A program made the position numbers and the translations under genes. This document shows, one piece after another, positions 42,750-51,334 of a DNA stretch of 64,000 nucleotides; within the stretch, counting starts at the first letter, position 1, and each line of letters starts with the position of its first letter. Under the pieces are notes generated by a model. It saw nothing but the letters and a program-made list of their open reading frames with translations, ran no database searches and had not been told where the DNA came from. Origin of the DNA: Marinospirillum alkalitolerans. Its GTDB lineage: Bacteria; Pseudomonadota; Gammaproteobacteria; Pseudomonadales; Halomonadaceae. Location of the stretch: contig NZ_JBANFI010000005.1 of NCBI RefSeq assembly GCF_045055655.1, positions 186,001-250,000 on the forward strand. Direction: 5' to 3'.

Positions 42750-42771
42750 AGGCAGCGAGAGATTGCTGCCT
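42750..42771 (-). terminator. terminator-like hairpin between tRNA-Gln and prs
   Basis: A 7-bp stem (aggcagc / gctgcct) with an 8-base loop is followed on the minus strand by TTTTTCTTATC. It lies 24 bases past the tRNA-Gln 3' end and only 35 bases before the prs start codon. Confidence 0.8.
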
Positions 42772-42795
42772 GAGGAGTTGTTCACTCGAATAGAT

Positions 42796-42870
42796 TGGCT
42801 GGGGTGGAAGGATTCGAACCCACGCATGGCTGGACCAAAACCAGCTGCCTTACCACTTGGCGACACCCCA
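42796..42870 (-). tRNA. tRNA-Gln (TTG)
   Basis: The 75-base minus-strand gene includes CCA. The acceptor pair TGGGGTG/CACCCCA has discriminator G. The D-arm includes CGCCAAGTGGTAAGGC, the anticodon loop TTTTGGT (anticodon TTG), and the T-loop GGTTCGAATCC. The unusual U1 acceptor base is typical of bacterial tRNA-Gln. It lies between ispE and prs on their strand, the normal place in pseudomonads. Confidence 0.97.
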
Positions 42871-42948
42871 GCATTTCGGGGCATAATTATAGCAAGGATC
42901 ATCAGAGCGTCAAGCCCTTGATGTGCTTTTTTTTTAGACTGGCCTGCT

Positions 42949-43866
42949 TCAGCTTGGATGGGGCGCGCAGTCGCTAGATGCAGCGTCAAGCGCAGCCAGC
43001 TGTTGGTGGGCCAGTGAGCGATTTTGTCCTTGGGCGATCCAGGCCTGGGCGCGTGGGAAGCTGCGCAAGAAAGCCTGTTGCAGCTGAGGCCCAAGAGCTG
43101 GCTCGGCCAAGGGCGCATAGATTAATGCACCGCTGCCGGTGAGCGCCGGCTGGAGTTGATGGCGTTGACACCATTGAAAAGCCAGTTCGATGTCGGGATA
43201 AAGGCGGCGAGCAATCGGCTCAAATGCATTGTGGCCCAGCTGCTGGAGGGCTTCTTCTGCTTGGCAGCGCGGACTATTGCGTTCTAGGTCTGCCTCGGCA
43301 AACATCCTGCCTGTATGACAGTGGCTCCCGACAGAAAAAAGTAGATACTGAGGTGTAGGTGGCGAGCAGGGTGTCAGCTCTTCGCCTATCCCCTCGGCCC
43401 AAGCGCTGTGGCCCCAAATAAAAACAGGCACATCGGCACCGAGTTGCAGGCCGATGGCGGCAAGCTGCTGGAGAGAGAGCCCGAGCTGCCACAAGTGATT
43501 CAGTCCAAGGAGTGTGCTGGCCGCATCTGAGCTGCCTCCCCCGACGCCACCGCCAAGCGGAAGGCATTTATCCAGCCGAAGATCCACCCCGAGCTGGGCG
43601 CGTTTTGCCATCGGCACTGCGGCTTTTAATGCTTCGGCGGCACGCACTACCAAGTTGGTTTCTTGTGGATCATCAAGCTGGAGCTGGCTGTGAAAGTGGA
43701 TTTGTCCATCTTGGCGCAATCGCAGGTGCAGGGTGTCATGCAGATCGATAAATTGAAACAGGCTTTGCAGCTGATGATAGCCATCAGCACGCTGGCCGGT
43801 GATCTGTAAAAAAAGATTCAGCTTGGCCGGTGCAGCCAGACTGAGCTCAGTCAGCGCGGGCGTCAT
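42949..43866 (-). CDS. ispE: 4-diphosphocytidyl-2-C-methyl-D-erythritol kinase
   Basis: The 305-residue GHMP kinase of the MEP isoprenoid pathway has LAAPAKLNLFLQITGQRADG at the start and the ATP loop PLGGGVGGGSSDAASTLLGL. A C-terminal LTGSGALIYAPL motif follows. It is slightly longer than the E. coli enzyme at its C-terminus. It overlaps the lolB stop by 4 bases, and gaggag inside lolB serves as its ribosome site, so translation is probably coupled. Confidence 0.96.
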   Translation of the reverse strand: MTPALTELSLAAPAKLNLFLQITGQRADGYHQLQSLFQFIDLHDTLHLRLRQDGQIHFHSQLQLDDPQETNLVVRAAEALKAAVPMAKRAQLGVDLRLDKCLPLGGGVGGGSSDAASTLLGLNHLWQLGLSLQQLAAIGLQLGADVPVFIWGHSAWAEGIGEELTPCSPPTPQYLLFSVGSHCHTGRMFAEADLERNSPRCQAEEALQQLGHNAFEPIARRLYPDIELAFQWCQRHQLQPALTGSGALIYAPLAEPALGPQLQQAFLRSFPRAQAWIAQGQNRSLAHQQLAALDAASSDCAPHPS

Positions 43867-44486
43867 GGGTTGGGCTCCTCAGTCATCTGTTGGCGGCCGG
43901 GTTGCCAGGTATGAATGGCCATGCGGATACTCAGGGGTGGATTATGCAGGTCGATCAGCCCAGGCAGTTGCCAGTCACCTTGCTGGCTGAAACGACTCCA
44001 GCGGATCTGCCAGCCATCCTGTTCGATCTGTTGATCTTCTAAGCGGCGATAAGGGCCAGGTGCAGGCAGGCCGCGCACCCAGTAAACCAAGTTGGATAAA
44101 GGGAGTGGCCAGTTGAGTTCGCGCGTGAGCAGTTGTTCAGGCGTTGCGGCTTGGTGTTGTTCGCCATCACTGAGTGTCAGTGTGACTAAAAAGGGTGCGC
44201 CAGATAGATAGGCTGCACCTTGGCCGAAGGGACCAAATAAGCGCAGCTGATAGTCAGGCCCTTGTTGTTGCCAGTCCAGATTGGCGGTTTGGCGTTCATT
44301 GCCGTGGCTCAGCGCTGTGCGCGCCTGGAGTTGCCAGTGCCAGAGGGCTGCATTTGGCTCAGTGGCATGGGGCGCTGGCGAGAGTGGTGTGGTCTGGGTG
44401 GCGCAGCCGCTCAGTAGCAGCAGAATCAGGCCGATCAGCAGCCCGCGTTGTGCTGTCTGGGTATGGTCAGGATGCGGTCTAGTCAA
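43863..44486 (-). CDS. lolB: outer-membrane lipoprotein LolB
   Basis: The 207-residue receptor takes lipoproteins from LolA and inserts them in the outer membrane. A TTG start at 44486 is chosen because AGGAG lies 7 bases upstream, the resulting signal has the lipobox LLSGC (Cys28), and the gene then begins 10 bases after the upstream TPR gene. An ATG at 44546 would give an odd polar leader and a 50-base overlap. The body has WQLQARTALSHGNERQTANL and YWVRGLPAPGPYRRLED, as expected for LolB. ispE follows with a 4-base overlap. Confidence 0.9.
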   Translation of the reverse strand: MTRPHPDHTQTAQRGLLIGLILLLLSGCATQTTPLSPAPHATEPNAALWHWQLQARTALSHGNERQTANLDWQQQGPDYQLRLFGPFGQGAAYLSGAPFLVTLTLSDGEQHQAATPEQLLTRELNWPLPLSNLVYWVRGLPAPGPYRRLEDQQIEQDGWQIRWSRFSQQGDWQLPGLIDLHNPPLSIRMAIHTWQPGRQQMTEEPNP

Positions 44487-44496
44487 GTGGTCGCTC

Positions 44497-46329
44497 CTAC
44501 TCGGTGGGCGATGTGCTGGGGTTGTCTTGGTGTGCAGGTTGGGCATAGCGCAGTTCTGGATATTGGTCTAAGAGTGCTTCTAGATCAGCCGAAGCGGGTT
44601 GGCTCGCTGGCAGGCGATCAAGTAAGGTCTGGGCTTCTTCGGGTAGCTCCAGCGCCATCAGTGTATGAATCAGATGGAGTGCGATTTCTTCATCTTGTAA
44701 GCGGGCATAGGCTTCTTCGAGATATTCGCGGGCTTCTTCGTAGCGGCCTAGGCGGTACATGGCCCAGCCAAGAGAGTCGAGTATCTCTGGTGCCGTGCTA
44801 TCCAGAGCATGCGCCCGTTGAATCAGCAGTAGCCCTTCGTGAATCCTGTCTGTGCGATCAACAAGTGTATAGCCAAGCGCGTTCAGCGCCTGAGCATGGT
44901 GAGGCTCGTGGTGCAGTATTTCGCGTAGTTCGGCTTCCATTGCGCTGAGGTCATTCAAAAAGTAGAAGAGCATGGCGCGACTATAGAGTAGCTCGCTTTT
45001 TGATGCGATCTCGGGAAAGCGCTGGGCTGACTCGTCGAGCCAGTCGAGCGCGGCCTGATAGGCGGCTTCGCTGCGCAGGCGATACTCGCCGATTAGGGTC
45101 AGTTCGAGGGCGAGTTCTGGGTGTTGCACCTGCTTAAGGCGTAAGAAACGCAGTAGCTCGGGCGTATGTTGTGGTGTATCGAGCAGGCGCAGGGTGGCAA
45201 AACTGGCATCCAGTAAGGCTTGGCCGCCACCCACCTGACGATAGTAGTGCAGGGCCTGCTGGGTTTGATCTTCACGCTCGGCGAGCTGACCAAGCAGCAG
45301 CCAGGCCTGATCCTGATGTGGATCTAGATCAACCAAACGTAGCAGCGTTTGTTCGGCGCGGGCATATTCGCCCAGCTCAAGCTGAATACGGGTCAGTGCG
45401 AGATAGGCGGGTGGGTGGTCTGGCTCAATCTGAATCAGCTGGTCAAAACTGGCCTCTGCGGCTTCATATTGGCGCGCCGCCAGCTGGGTACGGGCCAGCT
45501 CAAGCCAGAGATGAATTTGATCCGGCTGCTCAGTCAGTGCGCGGCTGAGCAGGGCTTGGGCTTGATCGAGTTCGCCTGTCTCGCGCAGCAGTCGAGCCTG
45601 GAGTTGCAGTGTGCGCAGATGGCGAGGATCGCTGCTCAGCGTGGCCTGAATATGGGTGCGTGCCTGATTCAGATCGCCCATCTCATAGCTGAGTAAGGCC
45701 AGCGCAGCAGTGTAATCACTGGATGGTGTTTCTGGATGAGGCGTGGCGGCTTCTAAAAGACGATAAAGATCACTGATCCCCGGCTGCTGGCTGTCGATCA
45801 TCGAGCTGGCGAGCAGCGTGTAGTTGCTGCCCCCGCCGAGCTGCTCAAAGCGATAGAGAAACTCAAAAGCATCAAGGTATTGTTCGTTCTGGAGCAATAG
45901 GCCGGCCGCCGCGCGCTGCGCATCCGGGTTCTCTGTTGCTTGACTGGCCCAGATCAGGGCGGCATCAAGGGCAATTTCAGGCTGCTCTGCAAACTGCGCG
46001 ATCCAGGTGGTGCGCTCAGCCAAAGCCGGATGGCGAGTGGCGAGAGTGAGTTCAAAATAGATCTCAAGCGCCAGATCAACAGCATAGCGCTGCCCAGCGA
46101 TCTCGGCGCTTAATAAGGCCAGCAGCAGAGATTGGTTCAAGCCACTGTATGCCGGGAACTGGCTTGGGTCCAACTGAGTCAGCTGGCTGGGTTCCTGCGC
46201 TATATTCTTGGGGCGGATCTGTGCTGGCTCAGCAGTGGGCGGGCTGGAAGGGGTCGCGCAGCCAAGGATCAGCAGCATGCTCAGCAGCAGTGGAAGGTGC
46301 GTCAAAAAGAGTCGAAGCGAGTGGATCAT
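44497..46329 (-). CDS. TPR-repeat lipoprotein
   Basis: The 610-residue protein has a lipoprotein signal with lipobox LILGC (Cys24), then about a dozen tetratricopeptide-like helical pairs. The clearest are around ETGELDQAQALLSRALTEQP, LAARQYEAAEASFDQLIQIE, LELGEYARAEQTLLRLVDLD and LGRYEEAREYLEEAYARL. It should be an envelope protein that mediates protein contacts. Pseudomonas has an equivalent TPR gene next to lolB (PA4667), whose exact role I do not know. It is divergent from hemA and followed by lolB, so it probably heads the lolB-ispE-tRNA-Gln transcript. Confidence 0.9.
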   Translation of the reverse strand: MIHSLRLFLTHLPLLLSMLLILGCATPSSPPTAEPAQIRPKNIAQEPSQLTQLDPSQFPAYSGLNQSLLLALLSAEIAGQRYAVDLALEIYFELTLATRHPALAERTTWIAQFAEQPEIALDAALIWASQATENPDAQRAAAGLLLQNEQYLDAFEFLYRFEQLGGGSNYTLLASSMIDSQQPGISDLYRLLEAATPHPETPSSDYTAALALLSYEMGDLNQARTHIQATLSSDPRHLRTLQLQARLLRETGELDQAQALLSRALTEQPDQIHLWLELARTQLAARQYEAAEASFDQLIQIEPDHPPAYLALTRIQLELGEYARAEQTLLRLVDLDPHQDQAWLLLGQLAEREDQTQQALHYYRQVGGGQALLDASFATLRLLDTPQHTPELLRFLRLKQVQHPELALELTLIGEYRLRSEAAYQAALDWLDESAQRFPEIASKSELLYSRAMLFYFLNDLSAMEAELREILHHEPHHAQALNALGYTLVDRTDRIHEGLLLIQRAHALDSTAPEILDSLGWAMYRLGRYEEAREYLEEAYARLQDEEIALHLIHTLMALELPEEAQTLLDRLPASQPASADLEALLDQYPELRYAQPAHQDNPSTSPTE

Positions 46330-46506
46330 TCGAACATACCTGTACTTTTTCTATGTGCTATCATAGCCGCTTCGCAGGCTCACGGCTGCATCTAAATTGT
46401 TTTAAAGTGCTGCTGAAACAAGTGCTTTGATTCAAGCACGCCGCTGAGTGGCCACTGTTTTAACTTGATAAGCCAAGCCGAGCTGATCGACTTCTTGGAG
46501 TGACGT

Positions 46507-47835
46507 TTGACCTTGCCCGCAGTGCAGCCTATGCAATTGATCGCCTTAGGAATCAATCACAAAACCGCCCCAGTGGCGATCCGTGAGCGCGTCGCCTTTC
46601 CTCCAGAGCAGATGCAGGCGGCCTGTGCTGCCCTCAAAGATCACCAGACTATCAAAGAAGTGGCGATTGTCTCTACCTGTAATCGCACTGAGATCTATGC
46701 GCTGCTGGCCGCGCAAGAAACGCGCAGCGTGCTGACTTGGCTGAGTGATTTTCATCAAATTCCGCTGGAAGACATCGCACGTTACACCTATTTGCATCAA
46801 GATCAACAAGCGATCAGTCATTTGATGCGTGTGGCCAGTGGGCTGGATTCTCTCGTGCTGGGCGAGCCGCAGATTCTGGGGCAGATTAAAGAAGCCTATG
46901 AAACCGCCAAGCAGCAAGGTCTGTTGGGGCGTTTGATGGAGCCCTTGTTTCAGCAAGTCTTCGCAACGGCCAAGCGCGTGCGCACTGAAACCGGCATAGG
47001 CACGAATCCCGTGTCTGTGGCCTATGCGGCGGTGCATCTGGCGCAAAAAATCTTTGCTGATCTGCACACCAGTCGTGCGCTTTTGATCGGCGCAGGTGAA
47101 ACCATTGAACTGGTTGCTCGGCATCTGCGTCAGGCGGGGGTGCGTGAGCTGGTGATTGCCAACCGAACGGTTGAAAAAGCAAAACAGCTGGCGGATGAGG
47201 TGCAGGCGGAAGCCGTTGCCTTGAGCGCCATTCCGGATCAGCTCGTTAAAGCGGATATCGTCATCAGTTCAACCGCGGCTCCTCTGCCAATTCTGGGTAA
47301 AGGCATGGTGGAGCGCGCCTTGCGCCTACGCCGCCATCAGCCTGTCTTTATGGTGGATATTGCTGTCCCGCGCGATATCGAACCCCAGGTGGGTGAGCTG
47401 GAGGATATCTACCTCTTTACAGTGGATGATCTGCAAGAGGTCATTGATGAGAATCTGGCGGCTCGCCGCGATGCGGCACGCCAGGCGGAAACCCTGATTG
47501 TTGAGGGCGTTGCCGAATATCAGCGCCAGCAAAGAGTCAGAGATGCTGGGCGTGTCATCGGTGCCTTTCGTCAGCAGGCTGAGCAGCTCGCCCAGCAAGA
47601 GCTGGCGCAGGCATTGCAGCAGCTGCAGCAAGGACAGGATGCCGAGGCAATCTTGCGCCGTTTTGCGCGCCAGCTGACCAACAAGTGGCTGCATCATCCT
47701 ACGCTCAAATTGCGTGAAGCCTCTGCTGATCAGCGTCATGAGCTGTTGGGTGCGGCAGTGGAGCTGCTGAATCTGAGCGATTTAATACCGAGTGAGCCTG
47801 CCTCCCCAGTGGCCTCCTCAACCCAGCAGCCTTAG
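46507..47835 (+). CDS. hemA: glutamyl-tRNA reductase
   Basis: The 442-residue enzyme reduces Glu-tRNA to glutamate-1-semialdehyde, the first step of tetrapyrrole synthesis. The N-terminal catalytic domain has LGINHKTAPVAIRERVAF and the active Cys in IVSTCNRTEIYA. VLGEPQILGQIKEAYE and the NADPH domain (LLIGAGETIELVARHL, VIANRTVEKAKQLA) follow, then the dimerisation helix. A TTG at 46507 has GGAG 6 bases upstream; the ATG at 46531 gives the more usual family N-terminus but has no good ribosome site. Both remain possible. prfA follows. Confidence 0.96.
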   Translation: MTLPAVQPMQLIALGINHKTAPVAIRERVAFPPEQMQAACAALKDHQTIKEVAIVSTCNRTEIYALLAAQETRSVLTWLSDFHQIPLEDIARYTYLHQDQQAISHLMRVASGLDSLVLGEPQILGQIKEAYETAKQQGLLGRLMEPLFQQVFATAKRVRTETGIGTNPVSVAYAAVHLAQKIFADLHTSRALLIGAGETIELVARHLRQAGVRELVIANRTVEKAKQLADEVQAEAVALSAIPDQLVKADIVISSTAAPLPILGKGMVERALRLRRHQPVFMVDIAVPRDIEPQVGELEDIYLFTVDDLQEVIDENLAARRDAARQAETLIVEGVAEYQRQQRVRDAGRVIGAFRQQAEQLAQQELAQALQQLQQGQDAEAILRRFARQLTNKWLHHPTLKLREASADQRHELLGAAVELLNLSDLIPSEPASPVASSTQQP

Positions 47836-47888
47836 CACTGCTGCTGCCTTGCCCTTTTTTCTCCACGCATAAGGTTTAATCAGTAAAA

Positions 47889-48977
47889 ATGATGAAAACA
47901 TCGCTTTTAGAAAGGCTAGAAAAACTGGCCGAGCGTTTTGAAGAGCTGTCTGCGCTGCTGTCAGATCCAGAAGTGCTGGGTCAGCAGGATAAGTTTCGCC
48001 AATTCTCGATTGAATACGCAGAGCTTGAGCCCTTGATTCAAGCCTATCAGCAGCGTCAGGCCCTGTTGGTCGAGCAGGAAGAAGCTGAGCTGATGCGTCA
48101 GGATAGCGATGCCGATATGCGCGCGATGGCCGAAGAAGAGATCGAGCGCGTACAAGCCGCTTTGCCTGAGCTGGAAGCCGAGATCCAGCGTCTGCTTTTG
48201 CCCCGTGATCCGAATGACAGCCGCAACGTCTATCTTGAAGTGCGTGCTGGAACAGGCGGAGATGAGGCCGCGCTTTTTGCTGGCGATCTTTTTCGTATGT
48301 ACAGCCGCTATGCCGAGCAGCAGGGCTGGCAGGTTGAGGTGATCAGCGCCAGTCATGGCGAAATGGGTGGCTATAAAGAGATTATCTCGCGTGTTATCGG
48401 TAAGGATGTGTATTCCCATCTGAAGTTTGAATCTGGTGCGCATCGCGTGCAGCGTGTACCGGCCACTGAATCGCAAGGGCGTATTCATACTTCTGCCTGT
48501 ACCGTGGCGGTGATGCCTGAAGCCGATGCCGTGAGCGAGATCGAAATCAACCCCGCTGAGCTGCGTATTGATACCTATCGCTCCTCTGGTGCGGGGGGGC
48601 AGCACGTCAACACCACCGATTCGGCAATCCGCATCACCCATATTCCAACGGGGCTGGTGGTCGAATGTCAGGAAGAGCGTTCGCAGCATAAAAACAAGGC
48701 GAAAGCTATGGCTTGGTTGGCCACGCGCTTGAAGCAGCAGGCCGAAGATGCCGCACACAAAAACCAATCGGATACGCGCCGCAGCCTGGTGGGCAGTGGT
48801 GATCGTTCCGAGCGGATACGCACCTACAACTTCCCGCAGGGGCGTGTCACGGATCACCGTATCAACCTCACTCTGTATAAGCTGGATGAAATTATCCAAG
48901 GTGATTTAGGCGAGGTGGTCGGCGCTCTGGCGCGTGAGCAGCAGGCCGAGTTGCTGGCGCAGATGGGAGCCCAGTAA
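47889..48977 (+). CDS. prfA: peptide chain release factor 1
   Basis: The 362-residue class I release factor recognises UAA and UAG. The GGQ motif is in SSGAGGQHVNTTDSAIRITH, whose Gln is the methylation target of PrmC. The PXT codon-recognition tripeptide is PAT in VQRVPATESQGRIHTSAC. The first two codons are both ATG, so the start may be 47892. prmC begins 4 bases after the stop, an operon that pairs substrate and modifying enzyme. Confidence 0.97.
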   Translation: MMKTSLLERLEKLAERFEELSALLSDPEVLGQQDKFRQFSIEYAELEPLIQAYQQRQALLVEQEEAELMRQDSDADMRAMAEEEIERVQAALPELEAEIQRLLLPRDPNDSRNVYLEVRAGTGGDEAALFAGDLFRMYSRYAEQQGWQVEVISASHGEMGGYKEIISRVIGKDVYSHLKFESGAHRVQRVPATESQGRIHTSACTVAVMPEADAVSEIEINPAELRIDTYRSSGAGGQHVNTTDSAIRITHIPTGLVVECQEERSQHKNKAKAMAWLATRLKQQAEDAAHKNQSDTRRSLVGSGDRSERIRTYNFPQGRVTDHRINLTLYKLDEIIQGDLGEVVGALAREQQAELLAQMGAQ

Positions 48978-48981
48978 GCGG

Positions 48982-49818
48982 ATGCAGCTGGATCTTTGGC
49001 TGAATTCTGCCACCCAGAGGCTGGTGGAGGCGGGGGTCGAGGCAGCCCGTTTTGAAGCCGAATGCCTGCTTGAACATCAGCTCAAGCGGGGTCGGGCTTA
49101 TTTTTATACCTATCCAGAAACCCAGTTGACTCCAACTCAGCTCGATCAACTGGCGTCTGATTTGACGCGCCGCTGCCAAGGTGAGCCATTGGCTTGGGTG
49201 TTGGGCGAGTGGTCCTTCTGGGGGATGGCTTTGGCCGTCTCACCGGCCACCTTGATTCCGCGTGCCGATACCGAGGCCTTGGTGGAGCAAGTGCTGGCGC
49301 TGGATCTGCCCGCCAAGGCGCAGGTGATCGATCTAGGAACAGGGACAGGCGCGCTGGCGTTGGCGTTGAAAAAAGAGCGCCCCGCTTGGCAGGTGCAGGC
49401 GGTCGATCTGATCCCCGAGGCAGTGGAGCTGGCGCGACGTAATGCGCTGGCGCACCAGTTAGCGGTCTCTATCACTGTGTCGGATTGGTGGCAGGCCGTG
49501 CCCGCTGGGGTTTTTGATCTGATCGTCAGTAATCCGCCTTATATTCGTGCTGATGATCCACATTTAGAGCAGGGCGATCTGCGTTATGAGCCGCATACAG
49601 CGTTGGTGGCCGCGCAGCAGGGTTTGGCGGCCTATCAGCAGATATTGGCCGCCTGTGATCAGCGTTTAGCGCCGCAAGGTTGGCTGGTGGTTGAGCATGG
49701 CTATGATCAGGCTGAGGCCGTGCACGCACTTTTTGTGCAGGCAGGATTGGTGCAGGTACGCAGTGAACGAGATTGGGCTGGTCAGTGGCGCATCACGCTA
49801 GGACAGCGTGCAGGCTAA
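48982..49818 (+). CDS. prmC: peptide chain release factor N5-glutamine methyltransferase
   Basis: The 278-residue SAM enzyme methylates the GGQ glutamine of release factors. The N-terminal helical recognition domain (to about 80) is followed by a Rossmann domain with VIDLGTGTGALALALKKERP and the catalytic VSNPPYIRADDPHL. The start at 48982 gives MQLDLWLNSATQRLVEAGV, the normal start; a longer frame from 48934 lies inside prfA. A weak GC hairpin (AAGCGC/GCGCTT, 49817-49834) overlaps the stop and may end the transcript. Confidence 0.95.
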   Translation: MQLDLWLNSATQRLVEAGVEAARFEAECLLEHQLKRGRAYFYTYPETQLTPTQLDQLASDLTRRCQGEPLAWVLGEWSFWGMALAVSPATLIPRADTEALVEQVLALDLPAKAQVIDLGTGTGALALALKKERPAWQVQAVDLIPEAVELARRNALAHQLAVSITVSDWWQAVPAGVFDLIVSNPPYIRADDPHLEQGDLRYEPHTALVAAQQGLAAYQQILAACDQRLAPQGWLVVEHGYDQAEAVHALFVQAGLVQVRSERDWAGQWRITLGQRAG

Positions 49819-49965
49819 GCGCAAATTGGCGCTTTCGACTGAGATTGGCTGGTCAAGCAGCAAAGAAGATGATAAAAAAACTGAAATACAGGGCGTAAGA
49901 AGTGAGATTTTTTGCTTGAGCGCCTTTTTGTATCCAGTGCACAACAATAAAAAGGTCATCTGATT

Positions 49966-50469
49966 ATGAAACACGGCAAGCCGCATGCGCTCGATAAAAT
50001 CGATCTAAAAATCTTGCAAGCCCTGCAAGAAAACGCCCGTATCTCTTATGTCGACCTCGCCAATAAGGTTGGGCTGTCGACTACCCCTTGTCTAGAGCGT
50101 GTGAAACGCCTTGAGCGGAATGGGGTGATCAAAGGCTATAAAGCTCTGCTCAATCCGCGTTATCTGCGCGCTAATCTCTTGGTGTTTGTTGAGGTGAGTC
50201 TTGAAACCCAGTCACCTACGGTTTTTGATGAGTTTCGTAAGGCCGTGGCACGCTTGCCGCAAATTCAGGAGTGTCATCTGGTCTCAGGCCAGTTTGATTA
50301 TATTCTCAAATGTCGTATCCCTGAAATGAGCGCCTATCGCCAGCTGTTGGGGGATGTGGTGCTCACCCTGCCCGGCGTAAAAGAATCCAAAAGTTATGTG
50401 GTGATGGAGGAGGTAAAAGAAGATGCCTCTATTTATGTCCCCACCTTAGAAGAATTTGAAGACCACTAA
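49966..50469 (+). CDS. lrp: leucine-responsive regulatory protein Lrp
   Basis: The 167-residue regulator is very close to E. coli Lrp: LDKIDLKILQALQENARIS, GLSTTPCLERVKRLERNGVI, LLVFVEVSL, IQECHLVSGQFDYILKCRI and VKESKSYVVMEEV. An N-terminal wHTH is followed by the RAM domain that senses leucine or alanine. Lrp controls amino-acid metabolism globally. A basic first ten residues and an acidic C-terminal end (EEFEDH) differ from E. coli. The gene appears inserted in the usual prfA-prmC-moeB order and stands alone. Confidence 0.93.
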   Translation: MKHGKPHALDKIDLKILQALQENARISYVDLANKVGLSTTPCLERVKRLERNGVIKGYKALLNPRYLRANLLVFVEVSLETQSPTVFDEFRKAVARLPQIQECHLVSGQFDYILKCRIPEMSAYRQLLGDVVLTLPGVKESKSYVVMEEVKEDASIYVPTLEEFEDH

Positions 50470-50563
50470 AAGCTAACCCATCACGCCTAGCGGCCTGCAC
50501 AAGCGGGGAGCGCACCCTCGTAGCGGCTGGTCAGGCCAGTGGAAGCAGCAATATTGAGAAGAT

Positions 50564-51334
50564 ATGAACGACGAACAACTCCTTCGCTATAGCCGCCACA
50601 TTCTACTGCCTGAGCTGGATGTGCTGGGCCAACAACGCCTGCTGAATAGCCGTGTTTTGATCATTGGTGCGGGTGGCTTGGGCGCTCCAGTGGCGATGTA
50701 TCTGGCAGCAGCGGGTGTGGGCACACTGCATCTGGCTGATGATGATCAGGTGGATATCACGAACCTGCAGCGGCAGATTATTCATCGCGAGGATCAAGTC
50801 GGGCAGGCAAAGGTGGATTCAGCTGCTTTGAGTCTGGCGGCCTTATCTTCTAGTACACGCGTGATCACTTCAGCGCAGCGTTTGACGGGTTCGGCTTTGA
50901 ACGAGGCGGTGGCAGCCGCCGATCTGGTGTGTGATTGTAGTGATCGTTTTTCAACGCGCTTTGCCGTGAACCGTGCTTGTGTCGAGCAAGGTCGCCCGCT
51001 GGTGTCGGGGGCCGCGATTCGTTTCTCTGGTCAGCTGCTGGTGATGGACCCGCGCCAAGCGGCCAGCCCTTGTTATGCCTGCCTGTATGATGAGCAGGCC
51101 GCAGATGAAGAACTCAACTGCTCAACCAGTGGTGTGCTGGGGCCGCTGGTGGGGGTGATCGGCAGCCTGCAGGCGGTGGAGGCACTCAAGCTATTGGCGC
51201 AGGTTGGGACGCCCAGCGTGGGTCGCCTGCTCACCTATGATGCCTTGCGTGCCGATTGGCGAAGCCTGCAGGTCGTGCAAGATCCGGCCTGCTTTTGCAC
51301 CTCTGCTGTCGCTGCCAGCCACGGCAATCACTGA
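50564..51334 (+). CDS. moeB: MoeB/ThiF-type adenylyltransferase
   Basis: The 256-residue E1-like enzyme activates the C-terminus of MoaD or ThiS by adenylation for sulfur transfer in molybdopterin or thiamine synthesis. The ATP site LIIGAGGLGAPVAMYLAAAG, the ITNLQRQIIH motif and the CYACLY / DPACFC zinc-cysteine pairs are visible. There is no C-terminal rhodanese domain, as in E. coli MoeB. The stop overlaps the start of the next gene as TGATG. Confidence 0.92.
   Translation: MNDEQLLRYSRHILLPELDVLGQQRLLNSRVLIIGAGGLGAPVAMYLAAAGVGTLHLADDDQVDITNLQRQIIHREDQVGQAKVDSAALSLAALSSSTRVITSAQRLTGSALNEAVAAADLVCDCSDRFSTRFAVNRACVEQGRPLVSGAAIRFSGQLLVMDPRQAASPCYACLYDEQAADEELNCSTSGVLGPLVGVIGSLQAVEALKLLAQVGTPSVGRLLTYDALRADWRSLQVVQDPACFCTSAVAASHGNH

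Noticed and set aside
47961..48899. 312-codon frame opposite prfA
   Set aside because: It is fully antisense to prfA, with composition of a shadow frame.
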